Shown piece by piece: positions 42,577 through 51,890 of a DNA stretch of 64,000 bases. Source of the DNA: Photobacterium sanguinicancri (GTDB lineage Bacteria; Pseudomonadota; Gammaproteobacteria; Enterobacterales; Vibrionaceae). The position numbers were made by a program, and so were the translations under genes. Position 1 is the first letter of the stretch; the number at the start of each line of letters is the position of its first letter. Where the stretch lies: contig NZ_AP024851.1 in NCBI RefSeq assembly GCF_024346675.1, positions 372,001 to 436,000 on the forward strand, in the 5' to 3' direction. The notes under the pieces were generated by a model. It did no database searches and was not told where the DNA came from. It worked only from the letters and a program-made list of their open reading frames with translations.

Positions 42577-45495
42577 ATGAAACCGAGTATTATCGCGCTT
42601 GCTGTCGCATCATGTATCGGGCTTGCCGGGTGTAATTTTAACTCTGACTCACAAGAGAGTGTAAATATGCCGACTGTCGCACCTAAGCCGGAAGATAAAC
42701 CTATCATCAGCGAAGATTTGTATCTACGTGGTTTAAATGGTGATTGGGGCACGGCTGAGCATGCCAAGCTGAATTATTTGGGTGATAACGAGTACGAAAC
42801 GGTACTAAGAGTGGCGCGCGGTAGTAATCAGTTTAAGATTGCCGATCCTGGTTGGCAGCTAGAATACACCCATTTTACTGAGCCCACTGAGTTTGACGTG
42901 GCGCAGGACTATTATCCGAAACCCGAAATTAATGATGATTGCATGAATGATGACTGTAACTCTGTCATCACTTTTAAAGAAAAGGGCTATTACAAATTTG
43001 CTGTCAGTTTTGCCAATGAAAGCAGTGCAACAATGACGGTAACTAAAGCGACTCAAGCTGAGGCTGAGAAATATTACTCAGAGGCCATTATAGATCCTGC
43101 GATGGTTCACAACGGCCACCAAGTTAAAGAAGCTCAGCAATTCGCCAACTATGATGGCACCCAAGATACTGTGGTGTTTTCTGTAAAAGACCCACAAGCC
43201 AAACAGCGTGAGTTTGGGATTTCAACAACGACAGAGTTACGTGATGCCTTGGATCAAGGCTTAATTGTGAATGAACAGGCTGGCCCGCGAGTAATATCAG
43301 GCGATGTTGCCTTTGATGCACTGTTTGCGATGAGCCTGAAAGAGCTGAGCCAGCTATCGGTGTCTGAAATTAAAGACGGTAACTATAACTACAATAAGCC
43401 AATTAAAGCGGAAGTATTTGAAACCGGTGCCAAGTGGCACTATGTGTGGACTCGTGATTTAGCGTATGCGGCTGATCTCTCGTTAGCATTGATGAACCCG
43501 ACACGGGTTAAGAATGGGCTTAATTTCAAATTGTCTGGCTTCCGTGCCAATACTGGTAAGCAATACGACGGCGAGCAAATTGTGCAAGATACTGGTACGG
43601 GAGGGAGCTGGCCAATCAGTACCGACCGTACAACGTGGGCATTGGGTGCTGAGCGATTACTTTCAGCATTAGACGGTGAAGCATACGATCAATTTGCGGA
43701 ACGTGCTTATAACGCGATTAGCAATACACTGGAAGCTGATCGCCTAGCAGCTTTTGATCTGCAGTCAGGTTTGTACAAGGGGGAGCAATCCTTCCTTGAT
43801 TGGCGCGATCAAACATACTCTACGTGGACACCGCAAGATGTGAATGCCATTGGTAGCAGTAAAGCCTTGTCGACGAATGTAACCCACTATCGAGCGATGC
43901 GTTTAGCCGCAAAATTGGCAGAGCAGTTTGATTCAAAAAATGCCGTTAAATATGGCGAATGGGCTAAGCAGTTAAAATTAGCGATTAATGATAAGTTCTG
44001 GAATGCACAGCGTGGTATGTACGTTAGCTACCTATTTGATAACGGTAAAGATATCGCGGTAGATAAATATGACATGCTTGGTGAATCGCTGGCTATCATT
44101 AGTGGTATTGCGAGTGATGAGCAAGCCAAGAAGATCATGGCTAATTACCCACACAGCGAATTTGGTGTGCCCGTGTACTTCCCTCAGCAGCCCGATGTGC
44201 CGGTTTATCATAACCGTGCAATTTGGCCATTTGTAACAGCTTATAGTTTACGTGCTGCGAAGCAAACACTAAACGTAGCCGCAGCCAACAATGCGGTGCA
44301 ATCTTTGGTGCGCGGAACCGCAACGAACCTGTCTAACATGGAAAACCTCGAATGGTTATCGGGTAAGTCATTTATCATTCATAGCGATCATGGTGCAGAC
44401 GCCAGCCTTGATGGCCCTGTGATTAATTCACAGCGCCAACTTTGGTCGGTCGGTGGCTACCTGAATATGGTTGTGGAAACGATTTTTGGTATTCATACCG
44501 AAACAGGGCAATTAGAGGTTAATCCGTTTATTACCGGGTGGATTCGCAATAGCCTATTTGCGCATTCCCAGCAAATCACACTCGAAAATTTTAGCTTCAA
44601 AGGAAAAACAGTCTCAGTCACTATCGACTTACCACCAGCAAGTGATGACATGTCTGGTTACTACCCAGTTGATAAGGTACAAACCGATAAAAACGGTAAC
44701 TACCGTGTCACTTTAGGTGCGTTGGTTGGAAATGATGACACGATCAAGGTCATTGCGGGCGTGAAGCCTTACGCAAGTGATGATAGCAAAGTGTACTCTC
44801 CGAAAGAGCCAACATTAACGGCGAAAGTGATTGATGATGGCAGTGTTAAAGGCGTAGCGGTCGATGTTCAGAGTAAATACAAGGTTAACTTGTACCGCAA
44901 TGGTCAGCTTATTCAAGACGGTGTTGCAGCGCAGCAGTATATTGATACCCCACAAGGGTTTGCCTGCTACATAGCCGAAAGTATTAATGACCAAGATTTC
45001 CGTTCAAATCCAAGCCAACCTGTATGTGTCGGTAATGATATTCGCGTCAAACTTGAAGGCGATTACCATACACTGAAGCAAGGTGTCTCTGTGGTAACGG
45101 TTGATCAAGACAGTGGACCTGTAAACAGCCTTAATAGTTTTGTTGTACCTAAGACAGGGACTTATCAAATAGCCGCTTGGTATAACAACAACCTTGGTCA
45201 GCTAAACACTGGGATCACAAATACGGTGAAGGAGATTGAAGTGTTTGATGATTCGGCGAAGGTGGTTGGTCAGGGTTATTTACAGATGGGACACATTGGC
45301 GAGAACAAGGGGATGCGTTATTCAACCCCAGTTGAAGTCAATTTAGAGCAGGGTAAGGCATATCAGTTCACGATTAAGGATCATTTTAATATGAGTTACC
45401 TCAAATCGAATGAAACCTATATCTACGCTGGTGGCGTCGATGGTGTGAAAAATGAAGCGAAAATTGCAGACATTCGCATTACACCGCTCCAATAA
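42577..45495 (+). CDS. six-hairpin glycosidase-like lipoprotein with N-terminal carbohydrate-binding region
   Basis: 972 aa from the ATG at 42577 (GAAGGG upstream). Signal with lipobox LAGC at the end (ASCIGLAGC). Residues about 40-130 (LYLRGLNGDWGTAEHAKLNY...) resemble the beta-sandwich module found before pullulanase-type enzymes. The middle (about 270-700) is an (alpha/alpha)6 barrel: HYVWTRDLAYAADLSLAL, GTGGSWPISTDRTTWALG and NLEWLSGKSFIIHSDHGADA. The C-terminal 250 residues are beta-rich. Related to glucoamylase/GH63-type alpha-glucosidases; the exact family is not settled. Outer-membrane anchored, so likely a surface or periplasmic glucan-degrading enzyme. Confidence 0.72.
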   Translation: MKPSIIALAVASCIGLAGCNFNSDSQESVNMPTVAPKPEDKPIISEDLYLRGLNGDWGTAEHAKLNYLGDNEYETVLRVARGSNQFKIADPGWQLEYTHFTEPTEFDVAQDYYPKPEINDDCMNDDCNSVITFKEKGYYKFAVSFANESSATMTVTKATQAEAEKYYSEAIIDPAMVHNGHQVKEAQQFANYDGTQDTVVFSVKDPQAKQREFGISTTTELRDALDQGLIVNEQAGPRVISGDVAFDALFAMSLKELSQLSVSEIKDGNYNYNKPIKAEVFETGAKWHYVWTRDLAYAADLSLALMNPTRVKNGLNFKLSGFRANTGKQYDGEQIVQDTGTGGSWPISTDRTTWALGAERLLSALDGEAYDQFAERAYNAISNTLEADRLAAFDLQSGLYKGEQSFLDWRDQTYSTWTPQDVNAIGSSKALSTNVTHYRAMRLAAKLAEQFDSKNAVKYGEWAKQLKLAINDKFWNAQRGMYVSYLFDNGKDIAVDKYDMLGESLAIISGIASDEQAKKIMANYPHSEFGVPVYFPQQPDVPVYHNRAIWPFVTAYSLRAAKQTLNVAAANNAVQSLVRGTATNLSNMENLEWLSGKSFIIHSDHGADASLDGPVINSQRQLWSVGGYLNMVVETIFGIHTETGQLEVNPFITGWIRNSLFAHSQQITLENFSFKGKTVSVTIDLPPASDDMSGYYPVDKVQTDKNGNYRVTLGALVGNDDTIKVIAGVKPYASDDSKVYSPKEPTLTAKVIDDGSVKGVAVDVQSKYKVNLYRNGQLIQDGVAAQQYIDTPQGFACYIAESINDQDFRSNPSQPVCVGNDIRVKLEGDYHTLKQGVSVVTVDQDSGPVNSLNSFVVPKTGTYQIAAWYNNNLGQLNTGITNTVKEIEVFDDSAKVVGQGYLQMGHIGENKGMRYSTPVEVNLEQGKAYQFTIKDHFNMSYLKSNETYIYAGGVDGVKNEAKIADIRITPLQ

Positions 45496-45528
45496 AGTAG
45501 TGCAACACAGTTAAAGCACCTTGAGTAC

Positions 45529-45556
45529 AAAGCCGTTGAAGTTATTCAGCGGCTTT
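45529..45556 (+). terminator. terminator after the glycosidase lipoprotein gene
   Basis: 12-bp stem (45529-45540 with 45545-45556, one G-T pair) followed by TTCG and further Ts. Confidence 0.85.
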
Positions 45557-45733
45557 TTCGTTTCTGCTACTTATAAAGCGATAGTCAACTCGTCTGCCTC
45601 TGAATGCTCTTTAATCAATTGTTCGTAATTTCTGAATAATGAATTTAAATTTTACTCAATTATCAAATTTAATTTGATGAATATACTGGTTACATACTTT
45701 CCAAGACTCATCAGAAAAAGAATTGAGATGATT

Positions 45734-46915
45734 ATGAAAAAAGAAAAAATGCCATTACAGGTATGGATTTTAACACTGGCTGCATTCGCGATTGGTACTG
45801 CGGAGTTTGTGATTGCAGGCCTGCTTCCACAAATTGCATCATCACTATCAATTACAGAGGGGCAAGCTGGTTACCTCATCAGTGCGTACGCATTAGCCAT
45901 TGTTTTTGGTGGACCGATTCTAACGATATACCTCGCGCGATTTAATAAAAAAGCGGTGCTTGCCAGCTTGATGGTGCTGTTTATTCTTGGTAACGCGATG
46001 TCAGCCTTTGCACCTAACTACACAATTTTAATGATAAGCCGAGTGATAACTGGCTTAGTTCAAGGTCCTTTTTACGGTATTGGTGCGGTTGTTGCGACAA
46101 ACTTAGTGTCTGAGAAAATGGCAGGACGGGCCGTTGGTCAGATGTTTGCAGGTTTAACATTGGCGAATGTACTGGGTGTTCCTGGCGGTACTTGGATTGG
46201 CTTACAGTTTGGTTGGCACAACACTTTTATTACGGTTGCAGCATTAGGCTTGGTCGCGATGGTATTCATTCTGGGTGTGGTTAAATCAACGGGTCATGGT
46301 GAAGCGAAAGATGTGAAGGCACAGCTAATGGCATTTAAAAACCCAATGTTGTTAATGAGTTTGGCCATCACGGTGTTTGCATGGTCTGGCTTCATGACGC
46401 TTTACGGCTACATTGCACCTATTGCCACTCACATTACAGGCTACGGTGAAGAAGCAGTAACTTGGATTTTGGTTATCGTTGGTCTAGGTCTGATTGTTGG
46501 TAACACTGTGGGCGGACATTCTTCTGATAAGAACCTTCATAAGGCATCAATGTTCTGGGCATTTGCGATGATCGTTTCTTTAGTACTGGTGGGCTTAACC
46601 GTTGATAACCAGATCTTATTTGTTGCAGCAGCATTTGTTTTTGGTATTGCTTCTTTTGCAAATGTACCCGCTATGCAATTACGAGTAATGAACCATGGTG
46701 GTGAAGGTCAAGAACTCGCAGCGACAGCAAATATTTCAGCGTTTAACTTAGCGAATGCATTCGGTGGCTTCCTTGGTGGCATGGTGTTGGATAGCCATAT
46801 GGGCGCAGGCATGATTCCGTACGCAGCAATAATAGTTCCTGTATTTGGTTTAATATTGATTTCGGTTGCTAATAAACGTGAAACGCTAGCGTTTACATCA
46901 GCAGAGCAATACTAA
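45734..46915 (+). CDS. MFS transporter, DHA1 (AraJ/sugar efflux-like)
   Basis: 393-residue inner-membrane proton antiporter with twelve hydrophobic segments. It opens LQVWILTLAAFAIGTAEFVIAGLLPQIA, the classical AraJ/YdhP/NepI start, and has the DHA1 motif C region GLVQGPFYGIGAVVA. Substrates of the group include arabinose-type sugars, purine nucleosides and drugs. The frame opens at 45674, but the ATG at 45734 behind TTGAG fits the family length. Single gene with a strong terminator. Confidence 0.9.
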   Translation: MKKEKMPLQVWILTLAAFAIGTAEFVIAGLLPQIASSLSITEGQAGYLISAYALAIVFGGPILTIYLARFNKKAVLASLMVLFILGNAMSAFAPNYTILMISRVITGLVQGPFYGIGAVVATNLVSEKMAGRAVGQMFAGLTLANVLGVPGGTWIGLQFGWHNTFITVAALGLVAMVFILGVVKSTGHGEAKDVKAQLMAFKNPMLLMSLAITVFAWSGFMTLYGYIAPIATHITGYGEEAVTWILVIVGLGLIVGNTVGGHSSDKNLHKASMFWAFAMIVSLVLVGLTVDNQILFVAAAFVFGIASFANVPAMQLRVMNHGGEGQELAATANISAFNLANAFGGFLGGMVLDSHMGAGMIPYAAIIVPVFGLILISVANKRETLAFTSAEQY

Positions 46916-46970
46916 GTAATACATTCAATAAAAATGGTAGATAGAAATAAATAACTCTACAGACAATAAG

Positions 46971-47000
46971 AAGAGTACCCAGCCTTAGCTGGGTACTCTT
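46971..47000. terminator. bidirectional terminator
   Basis: Perfect 13-bp stem (46971-46983 with 46988-47000) with a CTTA loop, between the MFS gene and the convergent GST gene. Confidence 0.93.
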
Positions 47001-47050
47001 GTATTAAACATGGTGAAATATTAAGTAATGCACATCTAGCGTAAGGTGTA

Positions 47051-47908
47051 TTAGCTTTGCTTCGCCATGACTTTATCAATATCCTCTGCGCTATGGCGTT
47101 CAGGCACTTGTTCCCATTCTTCACCCCAAGATCGATTGACTAACCGACCGCGTTGCACCGCTTCACGCTCAGCAATCAGATGGGCCCATCGCAAAACGTT
47201 TTTATAGCTGGCGACATCAAGGAATTCAGCAGCATCATACAGTTTGCCAAGTACTAAATTGCCATACCAAGGCCAAGTGGCAATATCTGCAATCGAATAT
47301 TCATCACCTGCTAAGTAAGTATTGTCGGCTAATTGTTTATCCAACACATCTAACTGGCGCTTTGCTTCCATGGTGAAGCGATTAATTGGGTATTCAAATT
47401 TTTCTGGAGCATAGGCATAGAAATGACCAAAGCCACCGCCGAGGTAAGGGGCAGAGCCTTGCAACCAAAAGAGCCAATTCATGGCGCTTGTACGTGTTGC
47501 GAGATCTTTAGGCAAGAAGTGACCAAATTTGTCTGCGAGATAAAGCAATATCGCACCAGATTCAAATACGTTAACTGGCGTTTCCCCAGAATAATCGACT
47601 AATGCAGGGATTTTAGAATTTGGGTTTACACCCACGAAGCCAGATGAAAACTGATCACCGTCGCCAATACGAATAAGATATGCGTCATATTCTGCTTCTT
47701 TGATACCAAGTGCTAATAACTCTTCAAGCATGATGGTAACTTTTTGCCCGTTTGGTGTACCCATCGAGTAGAGCTGTAATGGGTGTGAACCAACAGGTAA
47801 TGCTTGTTCGTGTCTTGCACCAGAGTTAGGGCGATTGATGCTTGCCCATTCGCCACCGTTTTTATCGTCCATTTCCCAAACCTTAGCTGGGGTATATACC
47901 TTTGCCAT
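47051..47908 (-). CDS. yghU: glutathione S-transferase family disulfide-bond oxidoreductase YghU
   Basis: 285 aa, the usual YghU (nu-class GST) length. The N-terminal thioredoxin-like domain (about 40-130) has LYSMGTPNGQKVTIMLEEL with the conserved TPNG/Lys site and VNPNSKIPALVD; a helical C-terminal domain follows (SIADIATWPWYG). In E. coli this enzyme binds two glutathiones and reduces disulfide-bonded and peroxide compounds. Its start lies 53 bp behind the TetR stop on the same strand, so both may be read together. Confidence 0.94.
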   Translation of the reverse strand: MAKVYTPAKVWEMDDKNGGEWASINRPNSGARHEQALPVGSHPLQLYSMGTPNGQKVTIMLEELLALGIKEAEYDAYLIRIGDGDQFSSGFVGVNPNSKIPALVDYSGETPVNVFESGAILLYLADKFGHFLPKDLATRTSAMNWLFWLQGSAPYLGGGFGHFYAYAPEKFEYPINRFTMEAKRQLDVLDKQLADNTYLAGDEYSIADIATWPWYGNLVLGKLYDAAEFLDVASYKNVLRWAHLIAEREAVQRGRLVNRSWGEEWEQVPERHSAEDIDKVMAKQS

Positions 47909-47966
47909 TGTGTGTCCTTTTAATTGACGTCGCTGTGATAGAGTGCGATTTCGTTAGTCTAGTTGG

Positions 47967-48512
47967 TTATTGTAAACACCGGCTTGCTTGAGCTACAACA
48001 TAATCTGTGTCGAGCTCTGTACCTATCATGATTTGATGGTTTAGCAACCCAAGTAGGGTGGTGTATAGCGTATTACAGTGTTCTGCAGAAACATAAGTAG
48101 TCAACATAGTAAGGTATTTCTGATTCGCGAGCTGCATGCACGGATCGTCTGCAATCTTGTCTAAACCTATTACGTCGATATAGTCTGCAACTAGCTTCAT
48201 CTCTTGGAAAAAACGCGGTGCCATTTGTTTAAAAATCAAAGTGAAGTTTTCGAGTTGCTGAGTGGTGGAGGCCGAGGTGGCGAGTGGCCGTCCTGCCAGT
48301 ATATCTTCATCTAGGTTAACAATCGCTTCAGTCGCAGCCCGAAAGAGTTCGTCTTTAGTTTTGTAATAGTAATAAACTGCACTTTTGCTCATCTCAAGCT
48401 TGTCACAGAGCTGTCTCATACCAATATTCTTATAGCCGTACTCTAAGAAAATAGCGGTTGATTTCAATGCGATTTCTTGGCGTCTTTTATCATGATCGAC
48501 GATTTTTGGCAT
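47967..48512 (-). CDS. TetR family transcriptional regulator
   Basis: 181 aa from the ATG at 48512 (AGAGAAGAA upstream; the frame runs to 48578). HTH MRQLCDKLEMSKSAVYYYYKTKDELFRAA (about residues 31-59), then a helical ligand domain. It is divergent from the membrane protein/NAD(P)-binding operon. The gap holds two inverted copies of a 10-bp word, its probable operators. yghU lies downstream on the same strand. Confidence 0.9.
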   Translation of the reverse strand: MPKIVDHDKRRQEIALKSTAIFLEYGYKNIGMRQLCDKLEMSKSAVYYYYKTKDELFRAATEAIVNLDEDILAGRPLATSASTTQQLENFTLIFKQMAPRFFQEMKLVADYIDVIGLDKIADDPCMQLANQKYLTMLTTYVSAEHCNTLYTTLLGLLNHQIMIGTELDTDYVVAQASRCLQ

Positions 48513-48572
48513 TTTCTTCTCTTTGTTCTGCTCGGCAATATCAATGCAGTATACCATCAATATTTTATTGCT

Positions 48573-48642
48573 GACCACTTGGACTAAAATAGATCTTTAC
48601 TTGGGTGATGGGATGCTCTATTTTTAAAAAAACCAAGTGGTC
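48573..48642. promoter_or_regulatory. paired inverted 10-mers, TetR operator candidates
   Basis: GACCACTTGG at 48573-48582 and its exact reverse complement CCAAGTGGTC at 48633-48642, one near each divergent start, 50 nt apart. Their placement suggests one operator per promoter for the TetR protein. Confidence 0.7.
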
Positions 48643-48668
48643 CAAATAAAATAACAGAGGATAACGTA

Positions 48669-49262
48669 ATGAAAATTGATTGGCACTTTCCACCTGCTAG
48701 GACTGGGTTCTTTGGCGTCATAGATAAGTTGATAGGCCCAGGCGCGACAAATGCAGAGAAAAAACTGCAGCTTTATATTCCGTTCATGGCTGGGTTTGCT
48801 GTCGTTGCATATGCTTATTTTAATGATCTAGAGTGGGGCTGGTGGCAATATCTAATTGCTGGCTTAATTACGGTTGATATTGTCGGTGGCATTATCACCA
48901 ATGCAACATCCAGTGCTAAACGTTGGTTTCATCGCAAGGGCCAAGGTTTTAAGCAGCATATGGGGTTTATCAGCATTCACTTTGTACAACTGACAATGCT
49001 TAGTTGGGCTTTTCTAGATTTTGATGTGTTCTGGATTGCCTCTGTTGGTGGTTACATGATGTTAGCGAGCGCTGTAATTCTGCTAACACCATTATATTTA
49101 CAACGCCCAATTGCACTAATGATGTATGCACTTGCTATTGTGCTTACTACTTATCAGTTTAAAGCGCTGCCTGATTTGACGTGGTTCTTACCTTTGTTTT
49201 ACCTGAAGCTGCTACTTAGCCATGTATTACGTGAAGAACCATATCGCCCTGAACATGAATAA
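48669..49262 (+). CDS. hypothetical multi-pass membrane protein
   Basis: 197 residues with about five hydrophobic segments (YIPFMAGFAVVAYAYF, YLIAGLITVDIVGGII, FISIHFVQLTMLSWAF, IASVGGYMMLASAVILL, IALMMYALAIVLTTY). The family is not recognised. It is the first gene of a likely operon with the NAD(P)-binding gene 36 bp downstream, divergent from the TetR gene and probably repressed by it. AGAGGATAACGTA precedes the ATG. Confidence 0.8.
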   Translation: MKIDWHFPPARTGFFGVIDKLIGPGATNAEKKLQLYIPFMAGFAVVAYAYFNDLEWGWWQYLIAGLITVDIVGGIITNATSSAKRWFHRKGQGFKQHMGFISIHFVQLTMLSWAFLDFDVFWIASVGGYMMLASAVILLTPLYLQRPIALMMYALAIVLTTYQFKALPDLTWFLPLFYLKLLLSHVLREEPYRPEHE

Positions 49263-49298
49263 TGGTTAAGGCATAATCTATTCGACGAGGTAAGCCGT

Positions 49299-50156
49299 AT
49301 GGGCAAGGCAAAATGTATTTTAGTGGTGGGTTCAACGGGGTATTTAGGATCGCACATCATCAAACGTTTATTGGATGAGCAGGCTGATTTTAAAGCGGTA
49401 GCAAGAAGTAAAAACAAGTTACTGGCACTTGGAGTCAAAGAGTCGCAGATCATTGAAGCGCAAGTCACAAACCCAGATGAGTTAACAGGAATTTGTGATG
49501 ACATTGATATCGTGATCTCATGCCTTGGTATCACTAAACAGCGTGATGGGCTTAGCTACCAAGCGGTCGACTATCAGGCCAACCTTAACTTGTTGTGCGA
49601 AGCGGAACGAGCGGGTGTGCGTAAGTTTACTTACGTCTCAGCCTTTAATGCGCAAAAGTATCCAGCTGTGCGGTTATTAAAAGCTAAAGAAGCGTTTGCC
49701 AAACGTTTATTAGCGTCAGAAAAACTTACTCCGTGTGTGATAAGACCGAACGGTTTCTTTTCCGACATCAGTGACATTTTCAATATGGCAAGATCAGGAC
49801 GAGTATATTTATTTGGTCGTGGTCATTTAAAATTAAATCCAATTCATGGTGCCGATCTAGCGTGTTTTTGTCTTGAAGCCATTAGTAAAGAGCAACAAGA
49901 AATGGATGTTGGTGGCCCAGAAATCTTATCAGTAAAAGCAATAGCCCAGATCGCTTTTACTGCTCAACACAAACCAGTCAAGATCACTTATTTACCTGAC
50001 TGGTTACGTGTTTTTCTGGTGGCTATTGTTAAGCGGCTACCAGTAAAGTGGGGTGGACCTGCCGAGTTCTTTTTGACTCTGATGGGAGAAGATGCAATAG
50101 CTCCAAGTTATGGGGAGCATAGATTGGTCGATTTTTTTGCCACGTTGGAAAAATAG
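49299..50156 (+). CDS. NAD(P)-binding protein, atypical SDR (NmrA-like)
   Basis: 285-residue atypical short-chain dehydrogenase with the Rossmann motif VVGSTGYLGSHIIKRLL at the N-terminus, then IDIVISCLGITKQRDG and KFTYVSAFNAQKYPAVRLLKAKEAF. The YxxxK catalytic pair is not clear, as in NmrA/UDP-epimerase-like members. A hydrophobic stretch near the end (WLRVFLVAIVKRL) may contact the membrane. It is cotranscribed with the membrane protein ahead of it, and both are likely under the TetR repressor. Confidence 0.85.
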   Translation: MGKAKCILVVGSTGYLGSHIIKRLLDEQADFKAVARSKNKLLALGVKESQIIEAQVTNPDELTGICDDIDIVISCLGITKQRDGLSYQAVDYQANLNLLCEAERAGVRKFTYVSAFNAQKYPAVRLLKAKEAFAKRLLASEKLTPCVIRPNGFFSDISDIFNMARSGRVYLFGRGHLKLNPIHGADLACFCLEAISKEQQEMDVGGPEILSVKAIAQIAFTAQHKPVKITYLPDWLRVFLVAIVKRLPVKWGGPAEFFLTLMGEDAIAPSYGEHRLVDFFATLEK

Positions 50157-50439
50157 TTTACCTGTGATTTATAAACAACACCCAGCTTTGTAACTGGCAC
50201 ATATTAATGTATGACTCGTAATAACAATATAAGTTAATATTTAACTTTATTGATAATGTAAATATATCCCACATAATATTTGTTAGCTTATTATTCTTAT
50301 TAGTTGAAAGCTATTATTTTATGTGACGTTGACAATATAATAAACGTGGCCTTAACTTCTTGTGAGTTTCTCAGTCTGTAACCATCAAATATGATTGCGG
50401 TGGTTAAGGTGAAAATATTTTATCTAGAAGGGACTACAC

Positions 50440-51819
50440 ATGAAGATTGTTGTTCTCGCACCTCTATTTACTTTAATGATATCAATGGCTTTTGCTTCGG
50501 AAGAAAAACCTGAAACACAAATACTCTTCAAGAATGTCGATATATTTAATGGCCTCGAAAATAAGCTTTTTGAAAATTATCATGTATTAGTTGAAGGGAA
50601 TATCATAAAAACCATTTCTGACAAAGACATTAAAGTTCGAGACGACGCGACTACCATTGATGGTACGGGAAAAACCCTAACTCCAGGCTTTATTGAAAAT
50701 CATGCGCACTTGATGCTCATGGGGCCAAATTTGCCTGCAATGGAAGCAAATATGACTTGGGAAGACTTTGCCATTCATGGTTCCCGAATGGCGAGGATGT
50801 ACCTTATGCAAGGTTTCACGACTGTGCGTGATGCGGGTGGTGCAAATGGTGGTTTAAGGAGAGCCATAGACGCAGGGGAAATTGTTGGTCCACGTTATTA
50901 TCCATCGGGTGCTTTTCTTGGCACTAGAGGGGGACATGCGGATTTTGCAAACTTCACGGCTCCTGTGGGTAGCGAAACAAATTTTGGACGCCTGAATATG
51001 GCACAAGAAGTTGATAGTGTTGCTGACGTTAAAAAATATGGAAGAAATAATTTCCGTATGGGGGCGACTCAGTTGAAGTACATGCAGTCTGGCGGGGTGG
51101 TATCAGCATTTGACCCTTGGCAACTATTGGCAGGTTCTCCTGAAGAAATTAAAGCCGCGGTTGCTGTTGCTGAAAGTTATGGTAGCTATGTAATGGCGCA
51201 CTCTTACCGTAAAGAAGCCATTCTTAGCGCTCTTGATGCGGGAGTTATCTCGATTGAACATGGCTTTGCATTTGATTGTGATATTGCCAAAGTCATGACG
51301 GAAAAAGGCGCGTATATAACAACGAACTTAACGGCATTTGATCCTGGCCTTTTGGATATTCCTGCCGTGAAAAATGTAGCTTCTAGTTTAGCAAAAGCAA
51401 AATCAGCGAGTGATACCTTTAAAAACTACATTCCTAATATGAAGAAGTGCCCAGTTAAGCGTGGATTTCAAACTGACTGTGTTGGTTCTGTAGATGCATG
51501 CAATATTCAAATCGCTTACGAAAAACATTTAAATAATGCGTTCTTCGGCCCTTATGAATCTTTGAAAACATTAACATCTGTTGGAGGTGAGATTTCGAAA
51601 TTAACAGGTGATTTCACTAACCCTTATCCAAAAGCTAAATTAGGGGTGATTGAAACGGGTGCTTATGCAGACATTCTGTTATTAGATGGCAACCCTTTAA
51701 GTGACTTTTCTGTTGTGGGTACTGGTGACAAGTGGTTTGGTGCAGAAAAGCGCCCTGAGAGTCCAGAGACCATTAAATTGATCATGAAAGATGGTGTTAT
51801 CTATAAAAATACGCTTTAG
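50440..51819 (+). CDS. periplasmic metal-dependent amidohydrolase
   Basis: 459 aa with a signal peptide (MKIVVLAPLFTLMISMAFAS). Amidohydrolase fold with metal ligands HAH in IENHAHLML (Asn replaces the usual Asp before it), a likely carbamylated Lys in LKYMQSGG, His in VMAHSYRKEA and ISIEHGFAF, and the catalytic Asp in GFQTDC. The C-terminal GVIETGAYADILLLDGNPL is typical of the imidazolonepropionase/Xaa-Pro dipeptidase-like branch. A Cys-rich insert (KKCPVK, TDCVGSVDAC) may form disulfides. The substrate is unknown; cyclic dipeptides or imides are possible. Confidence 0.88.
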   Translation: MKIVVLAPLFTLMISMAFASEEKPETQILFKNVDIFNGLENKLFENYHVLVEGNIIKTISDKDIKVRDDATTIDGTGKTLTPGFIENHAHLMLMGPNLPAMEANMTWEDFAIHGSRMARMYLMQGFTTVRDAGGANGGLRRAIDAGEIVGPRYYPSGAFLGTRGGHADFANFTAPVGSETNFGRLNMAQEVDSVADVKKYGRNNFRMGATQLKYMQSGGVVSAFDPWQLLAGSPEEIKAAVAVAESYGSYVMAHSYRKEAILSALDAGVISIEHGFAFDCDIAKVMTEKGAYITTNLTAFDPGLLDIPAVKNVASSLAKAKSASDTFKNYIPNMKKCPVKRGFQTDCVGSVDACNIQIAYEKHLNNAFFGPYESLKTLTSVGGEISKLTGDFTNPYPKAKLGVIETGAYADILLLDGNPLSDFSVVGTGDKWFGAEKRPESPETIKLIMKDGVIYKNTL

Positions 51820-51890
51820 GTCATCAGCTTGAATTACCTTAACTGTCTTTAACTACAGCTATTTGAGTGTTTAAGAAAGGATGATGAATA

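Noticed and set aside
50440..51819. Amidohydrolase as catalytically dead because the usual Asp-x-His-x-His has Asn first and no obvious GTD was seen at first reading
   Set aside because: The later GFQTDC segment supplies the conserved Asp and the other ligands are present, so loss of activity is not supported.
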